A DNA stretch of 64,000 nucleotides, taken from assembly GCF_001514285.1 (NCBI RefSeq), contig NZ_KQ949023.1:1255139-1319138 (forward strand), written 5' to 3'. The position numbers and the translations under genes are program-made. The notes under the pieces are model-generated. The model made no database searches. It was not told the DNA's origin and worked only from the letters and a program-made list of their open reading frames with translations. The first letter of the stretch is position 1. Each line of letters starts with the position of its first letter. Of this stretch, positions 28,435 through 38,507 are shown one piece after another. This stretch comes from Streptomyces sp. DSM 15324 (GTDB taxonomy: Bacteria > Actinomycetota > Actinomycetes > Streptomycetales > Streptomycetaceae).

Positions 28435-28860
28435 GTGAACGCCGACAGCCAGCGGGTGACGACCACCGCCGCCGGACGCCTGGCCGTGCCCGCCGGGATC
28501 CTCGCCGCCGTCGCCGTGGCCTTCGCCTACGTCGGCGCAGTCGACCCCAACGAACCCGGCCACTACCCCGTCTGCCCCCTGCTGCGCGTCACCGGGCTGT
28601 ACTGCCCGGGCTGCGGCGGACTGCGCAGCGCGCACGCCTTCGTGCACGGGGACCCGCTCACCGCCCTGCACGACAACGCGCTCGCGGTGACCGGCTATCT
28701 GCTCTTCGCCGTCCTGTGGACCGTCTGGGTGGTCCGCGCGGCCCGCGGCCGGCCGCTGCGGATCGACCTCCGCCCGGTCGCCCTGTGGTCGCTGGGCGCG
28801 TCGGTCCTGGTCTTCACGGTCGTCCGGAACCTGCCCTTCGGCGGCTGGCTGCACCCTTGA
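28435..28860 (+). CDS. DUF2752 membrane protein
   Basis: 141 residues. The family motif is clear: CPLLRVTGLYCPGCGGLRSAHAFVHGD, with a CPGCGxxR core, between the first membrane segment (residues about 13-33) and two further ones. DUF2752 proteins have no assigned function; the Cys pair suggests metal binding or redox. GTG 28435 is 7 nt after CACAAT (28422-28427); an ATG at 28426 would lie inside the -10. It is 122 bp upstream of trpC. Confidence 0.85.
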   Translation: MNADSQRVTTTAAGRLAVPAGILAAVAVAFAYVGAVDPNEPGHYPVCPLLRVTGLYCPGCGGLRSAHAFVHGDPLTALHDNALAVTGYLLFAVLWTVWVVRAARGRPLRIDLRPVALWSLGASVLVFTVVRNLPFGGWLHP

Positions 28861-28982
28861 TCGACGGCCGGACGTCCAGGTGGTGACACCGCGCTCCACC
28901 GGATGTGAGGCCTCACCCCTCCTGCGGATACCATCGCAGTGACCATCGTTTTCCACTGGTTGCCCGAAAGGGGGCCGCTCGC

Positions 28983-29792
28983 GTGAGTGTGCTCGACGAG
29001 ATCATCGACGGAGTCCGTGCCGACCTCGCGGAGCGGCAGGCGCGCGTCAGCCTCGACGAGCTGAAGGAGCGCGCGGCCAAGGCGCCCGCCGCCAAGGACG
29101 GCGTCGCCGCGCTCAAGGGCGACGGCGTCAAGGTGATCTGCGAGGTGAAGCGCTCCAGCCCGTCCAAGGGCGCGCTGGCCGCCATCGCCGACCCGGCCGG
29201 CCTCGCCGCCGACTACGAGGCGGGCGGCGCGGCCGTCATCTCCGTCCTCACCGAGGAGCGCCGCTTCGGCGGGTCCCTCGCCGACCTGGACGCCGTCCGC
29301 GCGCGGGTGGACATCCCGGTCCTGCGCAAGGACTTCATCGTCACCTCGTACCAGCTCTGGGAGGCCCGGGCGCACGGCGCCGACCTCGCGCTGCTGATCG
29401 TGGCCGCCCTCGACCAGCCCGCCCTGGAGTCGCTGATCGAGCGCGCCGTCTCCATCGGCCTCACCCCGCTCGTCGAGGTGCACGACGAGGACGAGGTCGA
29501 GCGCGCGGTCGACGCGGGCGCCCGGATCATCGGCGTCAACGCGCGCAACCTGAAGACCCTGGAGGTCGACCGCTCCACCTTCGAGCGGGTCGCCCCCGAG
29601 ATCCCCGACCACATCGTCAAGGTCGCCGAGTCCGGCGTCCGCGGCCCCCACGACCTGATCGCGTACGCCAACGCGGGCGCCGACGCGGTCCTGGTCGGGG
29701 AGTCCCTGGTGACCGGCCGCGACCCGAAGACGGCGGTGGCGGACCTGGTGGCGGCGGGCGAGCACCCCGCACTGCGCCACGGCCGGGGCTGA
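28983..29792 (+). CDS. trpC: Indole-3-glycerol phosphate synthase
   Basis: 269 residues, TIM barrel. [17 protein letters not shown] opens the protein, followed by [11 protein letters not shown] (catalytic Lys), [26 protein letters not shown] and [12 protein letters not shown], all typical. Converts CdRP to indole-3-glycerol phosphate. GTG 28983 has AAGGGGG 8 nt before it. The trpM start lies 21 bp downstream, with its own promoter-like box between. Confidence 0.95.
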   Translation: MSVLDEIIDGVRADLAERQARVSLDELKERAAKAPAAKDGVAALKGDGVKVICEVKRSSPSKGALAAIADPAGLAADYEAGGAAVISVLTEERRFGGSLADLDAVRARVDIPVLRKDFIVTSYQLWEARAHGADLALLIVAALDQPALESLIERAVSIGLTPLVEVHDEDEVERAVDAGARIIGVNARNLKTLEVDRSTFERVAPEIPDHIVKVAESGVRGPHDLIAYANAGADAVLVGESLVTGRDPKTAVADLVAAGEHPALRHGRG

Positions 29793-29813
29793 TCACCCGC
29801 TAGGCTGACCCCG

Positions 29814-30011
29814 ATGACTCCCACCATGACGACCGTGGACCGGTACGCCCGCCTCGCGCGCGGCTGCCGCCCGAGGGGCTGCCGAGCCCCGGCGAGGCGT
29901 GTCCACGGCCGCCGCGTGCGGTACGTCATCGGAGACGAACCGGGGCAGGTCAACGGACGTCGATGGCAGCGCCCCTCCAGGGGCGCGGGGAACTGCGCGA
30001 CCAGCCACTGA
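29814..30011 (+). CDS. trpM: Tryptophan biosynthesis modulator TrpM (TrpX)
   Basis: 65 residues, very Arg-rich: YARLARGCRPRGCRAPARR, VHGRRVRYVIGDEPGQVNG. This matches the small TrpM/TrpX protein known between trpC and trpB in S. coelicolor, reported to modulate tryptophan synthesis and development. ATG 29814 is 7 nt after TAGGCT (29801-29806), so it may be made from a leaderless transcript of its own as well as from trpC read-through. The last 14 or so codons and the stop are contributed by a widespread interspersed repeat (see repeat entry), so the C-terminus probably differs from other TrpM proteins. Confidence 0.82.
   Translation: MTPTMTTVDRYARLARGCRPRGCRAPARRVHGRRVRYVIGDEPGQVNGRRWQRPSRGAGNCATSH
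29969..30008 (+). repeat. Copy of a dispersed Streptomyces intergenic repeat
   Basis: The segment GCGCCCCTCCAGGGGCGCGG, then GGAACTGCGCGACCAGCCAC, matches from memory a sequence found in many copies between genes of Streptomyces chromosomes. It opens with a 7-bp GCGCCCC/GGGGCGC hairpin with a TCCA loop. Here it covers the 3' end of trpM up to its stop. Confidence 0.7.
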
Positions 30012-30089
30012 CGACCCGAGGCCGTCCGACCACCCCCGCCCCCACGGCGATTCGTGTTTCTCCACCCACACTCACCGTGAGGTATCCGC

Positions 30090-31369
<1,280 letters not shown>

Positions 31370-31373
<4 letters not shown>

Positions 31374-32188
31374 GCGGGAACATCCAACTGCTGTCGGACA
31401 CCCTCGCCGCCGCCAAGGCCGAGGGCCGTTCCGCGCTCATCGCCTACCTCCCGGCCGGGTTCCCGACCGTGGACGGCGGCATCGAGGCGATCAAGGCCGT
31501 CTTCGACGGCGGCGCGGACGTCGTCGAGGTCGGTCTGCCGCACAGCGACCCCGTCCTGGACGGCCCGGTCATCCAGACCGCCGACGACATCGCCCTGCGG
31601 GGCGGCGTCAGGATCGCGGACGTCATGCGCACGGTGAAGGAGGCCCACGAGGCCACCGGGAAGCCGGTGCTCGTCATGACGTACTGGAACCCCATCGACC
31701 GCTACGGCGTCGAGCGCTTCACCGCCGAACTCGCCGAGGCGGGCGGCGCCGGCTGCATCCTGCCCGACCTGCCGGTGCAGGAGGCGGGGCTGTGGAGGGA
31801 GCACGCCGAGAAGCACGGCCTCGCGACGGTGTTCGTCGTGGCGCCCAGCAGCAAGGACGAGCGGCTCGCGCGGATCACCGCGGCGGGCAGCGGCTTCGTC
31901 TACGCCGCCTCGCTGATGGGTGTCACCGGCACCCGTGAGTCGGTCGGCGCGCAGGCCCAGGACCTGGTCGAACGCACCCGGGCCACCGGCTCGGGCCTGC
32001 CGGTCTGCGTCGGCCTCGGCGTCTCCGACGCCCGCCAGGCCGCCGAGGTCGCGGGCTTCGCCGACGGGGTGATCGTCGGCTCGGCCTTCGTCAAGCGGAT
32101 GCTGGACGCCCCCGACGACGCGGCCGGCGTCGAGGCCGTCCGCGCGCTCGCCGGTGAGCTGGCGAAGGGCGTGCGCGGACAGGCGTGA
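31370..32188 (+). CDS. trpA: Tryptophan synthase alpha subunit
   Basis: 272 residues, TIM barrel. [19 protein letters not shown] carries the catalytic Glu and Asp, followed by LPDLPVQEA and [15 protein letters not shown]. Cleaves indole-3-glycerol phosphate to indole, which is channelled to TrpB. GTG start overlaps the trpB stop. The operon ends at a hairpin 64 bp downstream. Confidence 0.96.
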
Positions 32189-32251
32189 CCGAGCGGGGCA
32201 TGTGACAGAGCGGGACATTTCGCAGGGTTCACCCGTACGGGTGGACCTGGG

Positions 32252-32280
32252 ACCGGGGAGGCGCAATGCGCCTCCCCGGT
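32252..32280 (+). terminator. trp operon terminator
   Basis: Perfect 13-bp inverted repeat ACCGGGGAGGCGC (32252-32264), loop AAT, complement 32268-32280, followed by TCGTTCTG. It ends 13 bp before the dsbA-like start, so that gene's promoter must lie within or before it. Confidence 0.8.
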
Positions 32281-32293
32281 TCGTTCTGGGGGT

Positions 32294-33070
32294 GTGAGCG
32301 AGAAGAATCGTGAGGGAAAGCGCACCGCCCGGGAGCGGCTGGCGGTGGAGCGCGAGAAGCAGAAGGCCGCCGAGCGGCGGCGGCGCACACTGATCGTCGG
32401 CGCGAGCGTGGTCTGTGTGCTGGGCCTGGCCGCGGTGATCGGTGTCGTCGCGGCGAACTCCGGCAAGGACGAGGACAGTGCCAAGTCCGGCCCCGTCGTG
32501 GCGCCCTCGGGAGCCCAGGGCAAGGACGCCCTGGCGATCCCGGTCGGCAAGGACGACGCCAAGGCCACGCTCACGGTGTGGGAGGACTTCCGCTGCCCGG
32601 CCTGCAAGGCCTTCGAGACGGCGTACAGACCGACGATCCACGAACTGACCGGCGCCGGGAAGCTGCGCGTCGAGTACCACCTGGCCACCCTCATCGACGG
32701 CAACATGGGCGGCAGCGGCTCCCGCAACGCGGCCAACGCGGCGGCCTGCGCCCAGGACGCCGGGAAGTTCACGGCGTACCACGACGTGCTGTACGAGAAC
32801 CAGCCGGTCGAAACGGACGACGCGTACAGCAAGAACGGCAAGCTGATCGAGCTGGCCGGAAAGGTCGACGGCCTCGACACGCCGGCGTTCCGCGCCTGTG
32901 TGGAGAAGGGCACGCACACCAGCTGGGTCGTGAAGTCCCACCAGGCCTTCCAGAGCGGCGGCTTCGGCGGCACGCCGACCGTGTTGTTCAACGGCAAGAA
33001 CATCTACCAGGACCAGACGATGACACCGGCGAAGTTCAAGCGGATGGTGGAGGAGGCCAACCAGGGGTGA
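32294..33070 (+). CDS. Membrane-anchored DsbA-family oxidoreductase
   Basis: 258 residues. Charged N-terminus (KRTARERLAVEREKQKAAERRRR), one membrane segment (LIVGASVVCVLGLAAVIGVVA), then a thioredoxin-fold domain with redox motif CPAC in TVWEDFRCPACKAFE and cis-Pro loop GGTPTVLFNG. Same architecture as the protein at 2103-2915, including the similar cytoplasmic tail. Likely acts outside the membrane in disulfide formation. Start GTG 32294 with a G-rich SD (TGGGG). It is followed by lgt. Confidence 0.86.
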   Translation: MSEKNREGKRTARERLAVEREKQKAAERRRRTLIVGASVVCVLGLAAVIGVVAANSGKDEDSAKSGPVVAPSGAQGKDALAIPVGKDDAKATLTVWEDFRCPACKAFETAYRPTIHELTGAGKLRVEYHLATLIDGNMGGSGSRNAANAAACAQDAGKFTAYHDVLYENQPVETDDAYSKNGKLIELAGKVDGLDTPAFRACVEKGTHTSWVVKSHQAFQSGGFGGTPTVLFNGKNIYQDQTMTPAKFKRMVEEANQG

Positions 33071-33152
33071 GCGTTTCTCACCGGTCCGTTATGGAGCCGT
33101 AGCCGGGCCGCCCGCCGTGTGCCCGGTGCGGCAGGGTAGCGTCGGACCTGCC

Positions 33153-34139
33153 ATGGAACTTGCCTACATTCCCAGCCCGTCGCGCGGGGTGCTGTACCTC
33201 GGCCCCATTCCGCTGCGCGGCTACGCGTTCTGCATCATCATCGGCGTCTTCGTCGCGGTCTGGCTCGGCAACAAGCGCTGGCTCGCCCGGGGCGGGCGGG
33301 CCGGCACGGTGGCCGACATCGCGGTCTGGGCGGTGCCCTTCGGACTGGTCGGCGGCCGGCTCTACCACGTGATCACGGACTACGAGCTCTACTTCACCGA
33401 GGGCCGTGACTGGGTGGACTCCTTCAAGGTCTGGGAGGGCGGCCTCGGCATCTGGGGTGCGATCGCCCTGGGCGCGGTCGGCGCCTGGATCGGCTGCCGA
33501 CGCCGGGGCATCGCCCTGCCCGCCTACGCCGACGCCATCGCTCCCGGCATCGCCCTCGCGCAGGCCATCGGCCGCTGGGGCAACTGGTTCAACCAGGAGC
33601 TCTACGGCAAGCCGACCGACCTGCCCTGGGCCCTGCACATCACGTCCTCCGTGGACGGCCGGGTGCCGGGGTACTACCACCCGACGTTCCTGTACGAGTC
33701 GCTGTGGTGCATCGGCGTCGCCCTCCTCGTCATCTGGGCGGACCGCCGCTTCACGCTGGGGCACGGCCGGGCGTTCGCGCTGTACGTCGCGGCGTACTGC
33801 GCGGGGCGCGGCTGGATCGAGTACATGCGCATCGACGACGCCCACCACATCCTGGGTGTCCGGCTCAACGTCTGGACCGCGATCGTCGTGGGCCTGCTCG
33901 CGGTGACGTACCTCGTGGTGTCGGCGAAGAAGCGGCCGGGGCGCGAAGAGATCGTGGAGCCCGGTGTCTCCGACGGCGAGGCCGGAGCCGACGGTGCGGC
34001 CGAGTCGGAGAACGAGCCGGAGGGCAAGGCCGGCGACAAGACCGAGGGCAAGACCGAGGCCGAAGAAAAGGCCGAGGAAAAGGCCGAGGACAAGGCCGGG
34101 GAAAAGGACGCGGCCGAGTCGGCGGGGAAGAAGAGCTGA
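33153..34139 (+). CDS. lgt: Prolipoprotein diacylglyceryl transferase
   Basis: 328 residues. Seven-segment membrane enzyme that attaches diacylglycerol to the lipobox Cys of prelipoproteins. Contains PIPLRGYAFCIIIGV, GGRLYHVITDYELY and the Lgt signature AIGRWGNWFNQELYG with the essential Arg. After the last segment (about residue 265) there is a tail of about 60 residues made of Glu, Lys and Ala (EEKAEEKAEDKAGEKD), unusual compared with enterobacterial Lgt and probably cytoplasmic and disordered. ATG 33153 follows TAGCGT by 10 nt; no SD. Confidence 0.95.
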   Translation: MELAYIPSPSRGVLYLGPIPLRGYAFCIIIGVFVAVWLGNKRWLARGGRAGTVADIAVWAVPFGLVGGRLYHVITDYELYFTEGRDWVDSFKVWEGGLGIWGAIALGAVGAWIGCRRRGIALPAYADAIAPGIALAQAIGRWGNWFNQELYGKPTDLPWALHITSSVDGRVPGYYHPTFLYESLWCIGVALLVIWADRRFTLGHGRAFALYVAAYCAGRGWIEYMRIDDAHHILGVRLNVWTAIVVGLLAVTYLVVSAKKRPGREEIVEPGVSDGEAGADGAAESENEPEGKAGDKTEGKTEAEEKAEEKAEDKAGEKDAAESAGKKS

Positions 34140-34160
34140 CGGCCGGTCCCACCGGTTCCA

Positions 34161-34203
34161 CGACGACGAGGGCGCCCGGGTTTTCCGGGCGCCCTCGTCG
34201 TCG
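34161..34203. terminator. Bidirectional terminator, lgt / CitE-like operon
   Basis: Perfect 19-bp stem (34161-34179 with 34185-34203, beginning CGACGACGAGGGCGCCCGG) and a GTTTT loop, between the convergent lgt and CitE-like genes. The strongest hairpin in the window. Confidence 0.9.
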
Positions 34204-34211
34204 CACAGGGG

Positions 34212-35042
34212 CTAGATGCGGCCGGCCAGGGACAGGGTGCGCTGGGCCGCCGCCACCACCGCCGCGTCGATGAAGCGGCCGTCCGGCAGCGCCTGGGCGC
34301 CCTGTTCCGTCACCGCCGCCTTGACGATGGTCTCGGCCTCGTCCAGTTCCTGCTCGGTGGGCAGGTAGGCGCGCTCGATGATGGGGAGCTGGCGCGGGTG
34401 GATCGCGGCGCGCCCCAGGAAGCCGAGGGTGCGGCCGTGCGCGCAGGAGGCCGCGAGACCGTTGAGGTCCCGGGTGTCGGGGTGGACGGACTGCGGCGGC
34501 GGGGCGAGTCCCGCGGCGCGGGCGGCGACGACGACCCGGGAGCGGCACCAGTCGAGGCCCGCGTCGGCGCGGATGCCGAGGTCGGCCCGGAGGTCGGCCT
34601 CGCCGAGGGCGATGCCCCGCAGGGCCGGGTGCGCGCCGGCGATGGCGTAGGCGTGTTCGATGCCGAGGGCGCTCTCCAGCAGGGCGTACAGCGGGGGTGC
34701 GCCGCCGTCGGCCGGGGCGGTGTTCTCGGCGATACGGGCGATCTGGTGCGGGGCCGTCACCTTCGGCAGCCGCAGTCCCGCCACGCCGGGCAGCGCGGCC
34801 ACCGCCTGGAGGTCGGCGGAGGCCAGCGGCCCGTCCAGGGCGTTCACCCGGACGTGCACCGGGACGGGCTGGGGTTCGGCGAGGCGTTCGGCGGTGGCCT
34901 TGCGGGCGTAGGCCTTGCGGTCGGGGGCGACCGCGTCCTCCAGGTCGATGATCACGACGTCGGCACCCGAGGCGAGGGCCTTGGTGACGGTGTGCGGGCG
35001 GTCCCCGGGGGCGTACAGCCAGGTCAGCGGGAACGGCGTCAC
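34212..35042 (-). CDS. HpcH/HpaI aldolase/citrate lyase (CitE-like) family protein
   Basis: 276 residues, CitE-type TIM barrel. LYAPGDRPHTVTKALASGADVVIIDLEDAVAPDRK is the typical start, with the metal-site Glu in ALLESALGIEHAYAIA and Asp in IALGEADLRADLG. Related enzymes cleave or form malyl-, citramalyl- or beta-hydroxyacyl-CoA. Its GTG overlaps the stop of the CoA transferase gene upstream (GTGA), so the two likely act in sequence: activation to CoA thioester, then C-C cleavage. The actual acid is unknown. Last gene of the seven-gene operon. Confidence 0.85.
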   Translation of the reverse strand: MTPFPLTWLYAPGDRPHTVTKALASGADVVIIDLEDAVAPDRKAYARKATAERLAEPQPVPVHVRVNALDGPLASADLQAVAALPGVAGLRLPKVTAPHQIARIAENTAPADGGAPPLYALLESALGIEHAYAIAGAHPALRGIALGEADLRADLGIRADAGLDWCRSRVVVAARAAGLAPPPQSVHPDTRDLNGLAASCAHGRTLGFLGRAAIHPRQLPIIERAYLPTEQELDEAETIVKAAVTEQGAQALPDGRFIDAAVVAAAQRTLSLAGRI

Positions 35043-36247
35043 AGCGCGCCCTCCGCTCGCAGCGCGGCCAGCTCGGCCGGGGTCAGGCCCAGCTGCGTGA
35101 GCACCTCGTCGGTGTCGGCGCCGTGCGGGCGGCCGGTCCAGCGGATCGCGCCTGGGGTCTCCGAGAGCCGGAACAGGACGTTCTGCATACGGATCCGGCC
35201 CAGTTCGGGGTCGTCCACGGCGATGACCGTGCCGAGGGCCTGGTACTGGGGGTCGTCCATCACGTCCCGTACGTCCTGGATCGGGGCGACGGCGGCCTCC
35301 GCCTTCTCGAAGGCGGCGAGCACCTCGGTGCGGGGGCGGGCCGCGATCCACGCGCCGACGGCCCGGTCGAGGACGTCGGCGTGCTCGGCCCGGCCGGCGC
35401 CCGTCGCGAACCACGGCTCGTCGATCAGCTCCGGGCGGCCGACCAGCCGCAGCACGCGCTCCGCGATCGACTGGGCCGAGGTGGAGACGGCGACCCAGGT
35501 GCCGTCGGCCGTGCGGTAGGTGTTGCGCGGGGCGTTGTTGGCGGAGCGGTTGCCGGTGCGCCGCTGGACGTATCCGAGCTGGTCGTACCAGAGGGGCTGC
35601 GGGCCGAGGACCGCCAGCATCGGCTCGATGATCGCCATGTCCACGACCTGGCCGTGCCCGGTGCGCTCCCGTGCGGCGAGGGCGGTCATGACGGCGTAGG
35701 CGGTGGCCAGGGCGGTGATGGAGTCGGCGAGGCCGAACGGCGGGAGTGTCGGCGGCGCGTCCGGCTCCCCGGTGATCGCGGCGAAGCCGCTCATCGCCTC
35801 GGCGAGGGTGCCGAAGCCGGGGCGGTGGGCGTACGGCCCGAACTGGCCGAAGGCGGTGACCCGGGCGAGGACCAGCCGGGGGTTGGCGGCGGACAGCTCC
35901 TCCCAGCCGAGGTCCCACTTCTCCAGGGTGCCCGGGCGGAAGTTCTCGATGATCACATCGGCGTCGGCGGCGAGCCGCAGCAGGGTGGCGCGGCCTCCGG
36001 GGGTGGAGAGGTTCAGGGTGATCGTGCGCTTGTTGCGGCCGAGGAGTTTCCACCACAGACCGATGCCGTCCTTGGCGGGGCCGTGGCCGCGGGACGGGTC
36101 GGGTTTCGCGGGGTGCTCCACCTTGACCACCTCCGCGCCGTAGTCGCCGAGCAGGGTGGCGGCGAGCGGGCCGGCGAAGAGGGTGGCGAGGTCGAGGACG
36201 CGCAGACCGTGCAGCGGCGGGAGGCTCCCGGTGGCGGTCCCGGTCAC
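35039..36247 (-). CDS. CaiB/BaiF family (class III) CoA transferase
   Basis: 402 residues. LHGLRVLDLATLFAGPLAATLLGDYGAEVVKVEHP and RNKRTITLNLSTPGGRATLLRLAADADVIIENFRPGT are diagnostic, and the nucleophile Asp fits GQVVDMAIIEPM. Transfers CoA between carboxylic acids. GTG start overlaps the kinase stop (GTGA) and its own stop overlaps the CitE-like start. Substrate not deducible. Confidence 0.9.
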   Translation of the reverse strand: MTGTATGSLPPLHGLRVLDLATLFAGPLAATLLGDYGAEVVKVEHPAKPDPSRGHGPAKDGIGLWWKLLGRNKRTITLNLSTPGGRATLLRLAADADVIIENFRPGTLEKWDLGWEELSAANPRLVLARVTAFGQFGPYAHRPGFGTLAEAMSGFAAITGEPDAPPTLPPFGLADSITALATAYAVMTALAARERTGHGQVVDMAIIEPMLAVLGPQPLWYDQLGYVQRRTGNRSANNAPRNTYRTADGTWVAVSTSAQSIAERVLRLVGRPELIDEPWFATGAGRAEHADVLDRAVGAWIAARPRTEVLAAFEKAEAAVAPIQDVRDVMDDPQYQALGTVIAVDDPELGRIRMQNVLFRLSETPGAIRWTGRPHGADTDEVLTQLGLTPAELAALRAEGAL

Positions 36248-37137
36248 GACGCGTACTGCTTGTCGATCGCGGAGCGGTACGGCATCGACGCGGAGGCGCC
36301 CGGCCGCTGGACCGAGAGCGCGGCCGCCGCGGCCGCCCAGGCCAGGGCCTGACGGACGGGGCGTTCCTCGCCGAGGGCCACGGCGAGGGCGCCGACGAAC
36401 GTGTCGCCCGCGCCGGTGGAGTCGACGGCGGCGACCTGCGGGGCGGGCACGGTGAGCGGCTCGGCGCCGCGTGCCGCGTGCAGGCAGCCGGCCGCGCCGA
36501 GGGTGATCACGACCTCCGGGACGAGCTCCAGCAGCGCGGTGGCGGCCTCGCGGGGGTCGGTGCGGCCGGTGAGCGCGGTCGCCTCGTGCTCGTTGGGGAC
36601 CAGCAGGTCGGTGGCGGCGAGCAGTTCGGGCGGCAGCGGCTGGGCGGGGGCCGGGGTGAGGATCGTACGGACCCCGTGGGCGCGGGCCGCCCGGGCGCCC
36701 GCGACGACCGCGGGCAGCGGGATCTCCAACTGGAGCAGGAGGGCGTCGGCGGAGGCGATGAGGACCGCGTCGCCGGGGGCGAGATGGTCGACGGTGGCGT
36801 TGGCGCCGGGGACGACGACGATCGCGTTGCCGCCGTCGTCGTCGACGACGATGTGCGCGGTGCCGGAGGGGAACTCGACGGTGCGCAGGTGGTCGGTGTT
36901 CACACCCGAGTGTTCGAGGGTGGAGCGCAGCCGGGCGCCGAAGGAGTCGTTGCCGACCGCGCCGATCATCGAGACGGTGCCTCCGGCGTGCGCGGCGGCC
37001 AGCGCCTGGTTGGCGCCCTTGCCGCCGGGGATCGTACGGAACTCCCGTCCCGTCACGGTCTCCCCGCGCTGCGGGGCCTTCTCGACGTAGGTGACGAGAT
37101 CCATGTTCGTGCTGCCGAGCACGACGATGTCGGTCAT
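36244..37137 (-). CDS. rbsK: PfkB family sugar kinase, ribokinase-like
   Basis: 297 residues. VVLGSTNMDLV, GGKGANQALAAA (ribokinase substrate motif), LVPNEHEATALTG and the catalytic VDSTGAGDTFVGAL with Asp base are all present. It most resembles ribokinase, but the family also includes nucleoside and tagatose kinases. ATGA overlap with the ARH-type gene upstream. In E. coli the yegU-yegV pair likewise joins an ADP-ribosylglycohydrolase relative to a PfkB kinase, which supports a role on a ribosyl compound. Confidence 0.87.
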   Translation of the reverse strand: MTDIVVLGSTNMDLVTYVEKAPQRGETVTGREFRTIPGGKGANQALAAAHAGGTVSMIGAVGNDSFGARLRSTLEHSGVNTDHLRTVEFPSGTAHIVVDDDGGNAIVVVPGANATVDHLAPGDAVLIASADALLLQLEIPLPAVVAGARAARAHGVRTILTPAPAQPLPPELLAATDLLVPNEHEATALTGRTDPREAATALLELVPEVVITLGAAGCLHAARGAEPLTVPAPQVAAVDSTGAGDTFVGALAVALGEERPVRQALAWAAAAAALSVQRPGASASMPYRSAIDKQYAS

Positions 37138-38507
37138 GGGCGGGATGCCTCCCGGTGGGTGAGGGACCAGGTCAGGTCGGCGAGGGCGTCGAAACCGATG
37201 CCGTCGAAGCCGGTGACGGAGGTGGCGAGGCGGTTCTTCAGGGGCGCCGTCCAGCGCGCGGGGAGGGCGGCGGGGTCGCCGGCGAGGAGGCCGGCGATGC
37301 TGCCCGCCGTCGCGCCGTTGGAGTCGGTGTCCAGGCCGCCGGACACCGCGCGGCAGATCGAGCCGGTGAAGTCGCCGTCGGCGTGGGTCAGGGCGGCTGC
37401 GATCAGGGCGGTGTTGGGGATCGCGTGGACCCAGTGCAGACCCTTGTGGGCGGTGTGGAGTTCGTCCACCACCGTGTCGAAGTCGCGGTGGGCCTGGGCG
37501 AGTTGGATCGCGTGCGTGACGGCCTTCGCGAGCCGGGAGCGGGGCGGGATTACCGTCAGGCCGGTGCGCAGACAGGCGTGGACGTCCGCGGTGCCGCCGG
37601 CGGCCGTGGCGAGGGCGGCCGCGGTGAACATGGCCGCGTAGACGCCGTTGGCCGTGTGGGTCAGGGTGGCGTCGCGGTGGGCCTGTTCCGCGGCGGCGGC
37701 CGGGTCGCCGGGGTTGGTCCAGCCGTGGACGTCCGCGCGGATGAGGGCGCCGATCCACTCGCGGAAAGGGTTGCGGTGGCGGGCGGTGTGCGGGGGTTCG
37801 ACACCGCAGAGGAGGTTGCGGAAGGCGATGCGTTCGGCGGTGAAGGTGCGGCCGGGGGGCAACTCGTCGAGCCAGAGCGCCGCCACGTCGGTGGGGGTGA
37901 AGCGAGGGCCGTGGCGCTGGAGCAGGAGCAGGTTGAGAAGGGGGTAGTTGAGGTCGTCGTCCTCGGGCATGCCGTCGATGTTCTCGGCGAGGGAGGTGGC
38001 GGCGGAGCGGCGGTTCCAGGGGTGCTCGGCGAGGAGGTGCGGGGGGACTCCCTGGGCGGTGAAGTAGCCGGTGAGCGGCCAGTTCCCCGCCGACCTGGCG
38101 AGTTGGCGGATGGCGTCGAGGGGAAGTTTCTCCACGGGTTTGCCGAGGAGGCAGCCGACCGCCCGGCCGAGCCAGGAGGCCTCCAGGGCGGCCCGGGTGG
38201 GGGCGGGGCGGGCGGCCGTGGCCGGGCGGGGCCAGTCGCAGCTGTGCCGGACGGCGGTCAGGTCCGTCGGCTCGTCCTCGGCCAGCCTGCTCGGCAGGTC
38301 GGCGAGTTCGTCCAGCAGGTCCTCGGCCAGTTGGCGCAGGTAGCGGGACGGGCGCCGGGGGGAGGCTCCGGCCCGGTCGGGGGCCTCGGGGCCGCCCGCC
38401 GCCCGCCAGCGCGCGGCGACGGCCGACGGCTCGCGGCCGTCCTGGGCGGCCTGGCGCAGTTCGTGGCCCAGCAGGTCCTCCGGCTGGACCCAGGTCAGGC
38501 GGAGCAT
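37134..38507 (-). CDS. ADP-ribosylglycohydrolase family protein, paralogue 1
   Basis: 457 residues. An N-terminal helical region of about 130 residues (LRLTWVQPEDLLGHELRQA...) precedes the ARH domain, which begins LEASWLGRAVGCLLGKPVEKLPL. The first metal motif is altered to GMPEDDDLNYPLL, while the second is intact as SGGLDTDSNGATAGSIAG. The family uses these Asp residues to bind two magnesium ions and cleave N- or O-glycosidic ribosyl bonds. ATG 38507 overlaps the end of paralogue 2 by 13 bp. Longer than a bare ARH domain (about 300). Confidence 0.85.
   Translation of the reverse strand: MLRLTWVQPEDLLGHELRQAAQDGREPSAVAARWRAAGGPEAPDRAGASPRRPSRYLRQLAEDLLDELADLPSRLAEDEPTDLTAVRHSCDWPRPATAARPAPTRAALEASWLGRAVGCLLGKPVEKLPLDAIRQLARSAGNWPLTGYFTAQGVPPHLLAEHPWNRRSAATSLAENIDGMPEDDDLNYPLLNLLLLQRHGPRFTPTDVAALWLDELPPGRTFTAERIAFRNLLCGVEPPHTARHRNPFREWIGALIRADVHGWTNPGDPAAAAEQAHRDATLTHTANGVYAAMFTAAALATAAGGTADVHACLRTGLTVIPPRSRLAKAVTHAIQLAQAHRDFDTVVDELHTAHKGLHWVHAIPNTALIAAALTHADGDFTGSICRAVSGGLDTDSNGATAGSIAGLLAGDPAALPARWTAPLKNRLATSVTGFDGIGFDALADLTWSLTHREASRP

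Noticed and set aside
28905..28982. Upstream extension of trpC or a trp leader peptide
   Set aside because: No run of Trp codons and no SD; GTG 28983 has a good SD and matches TrpC N-termini.
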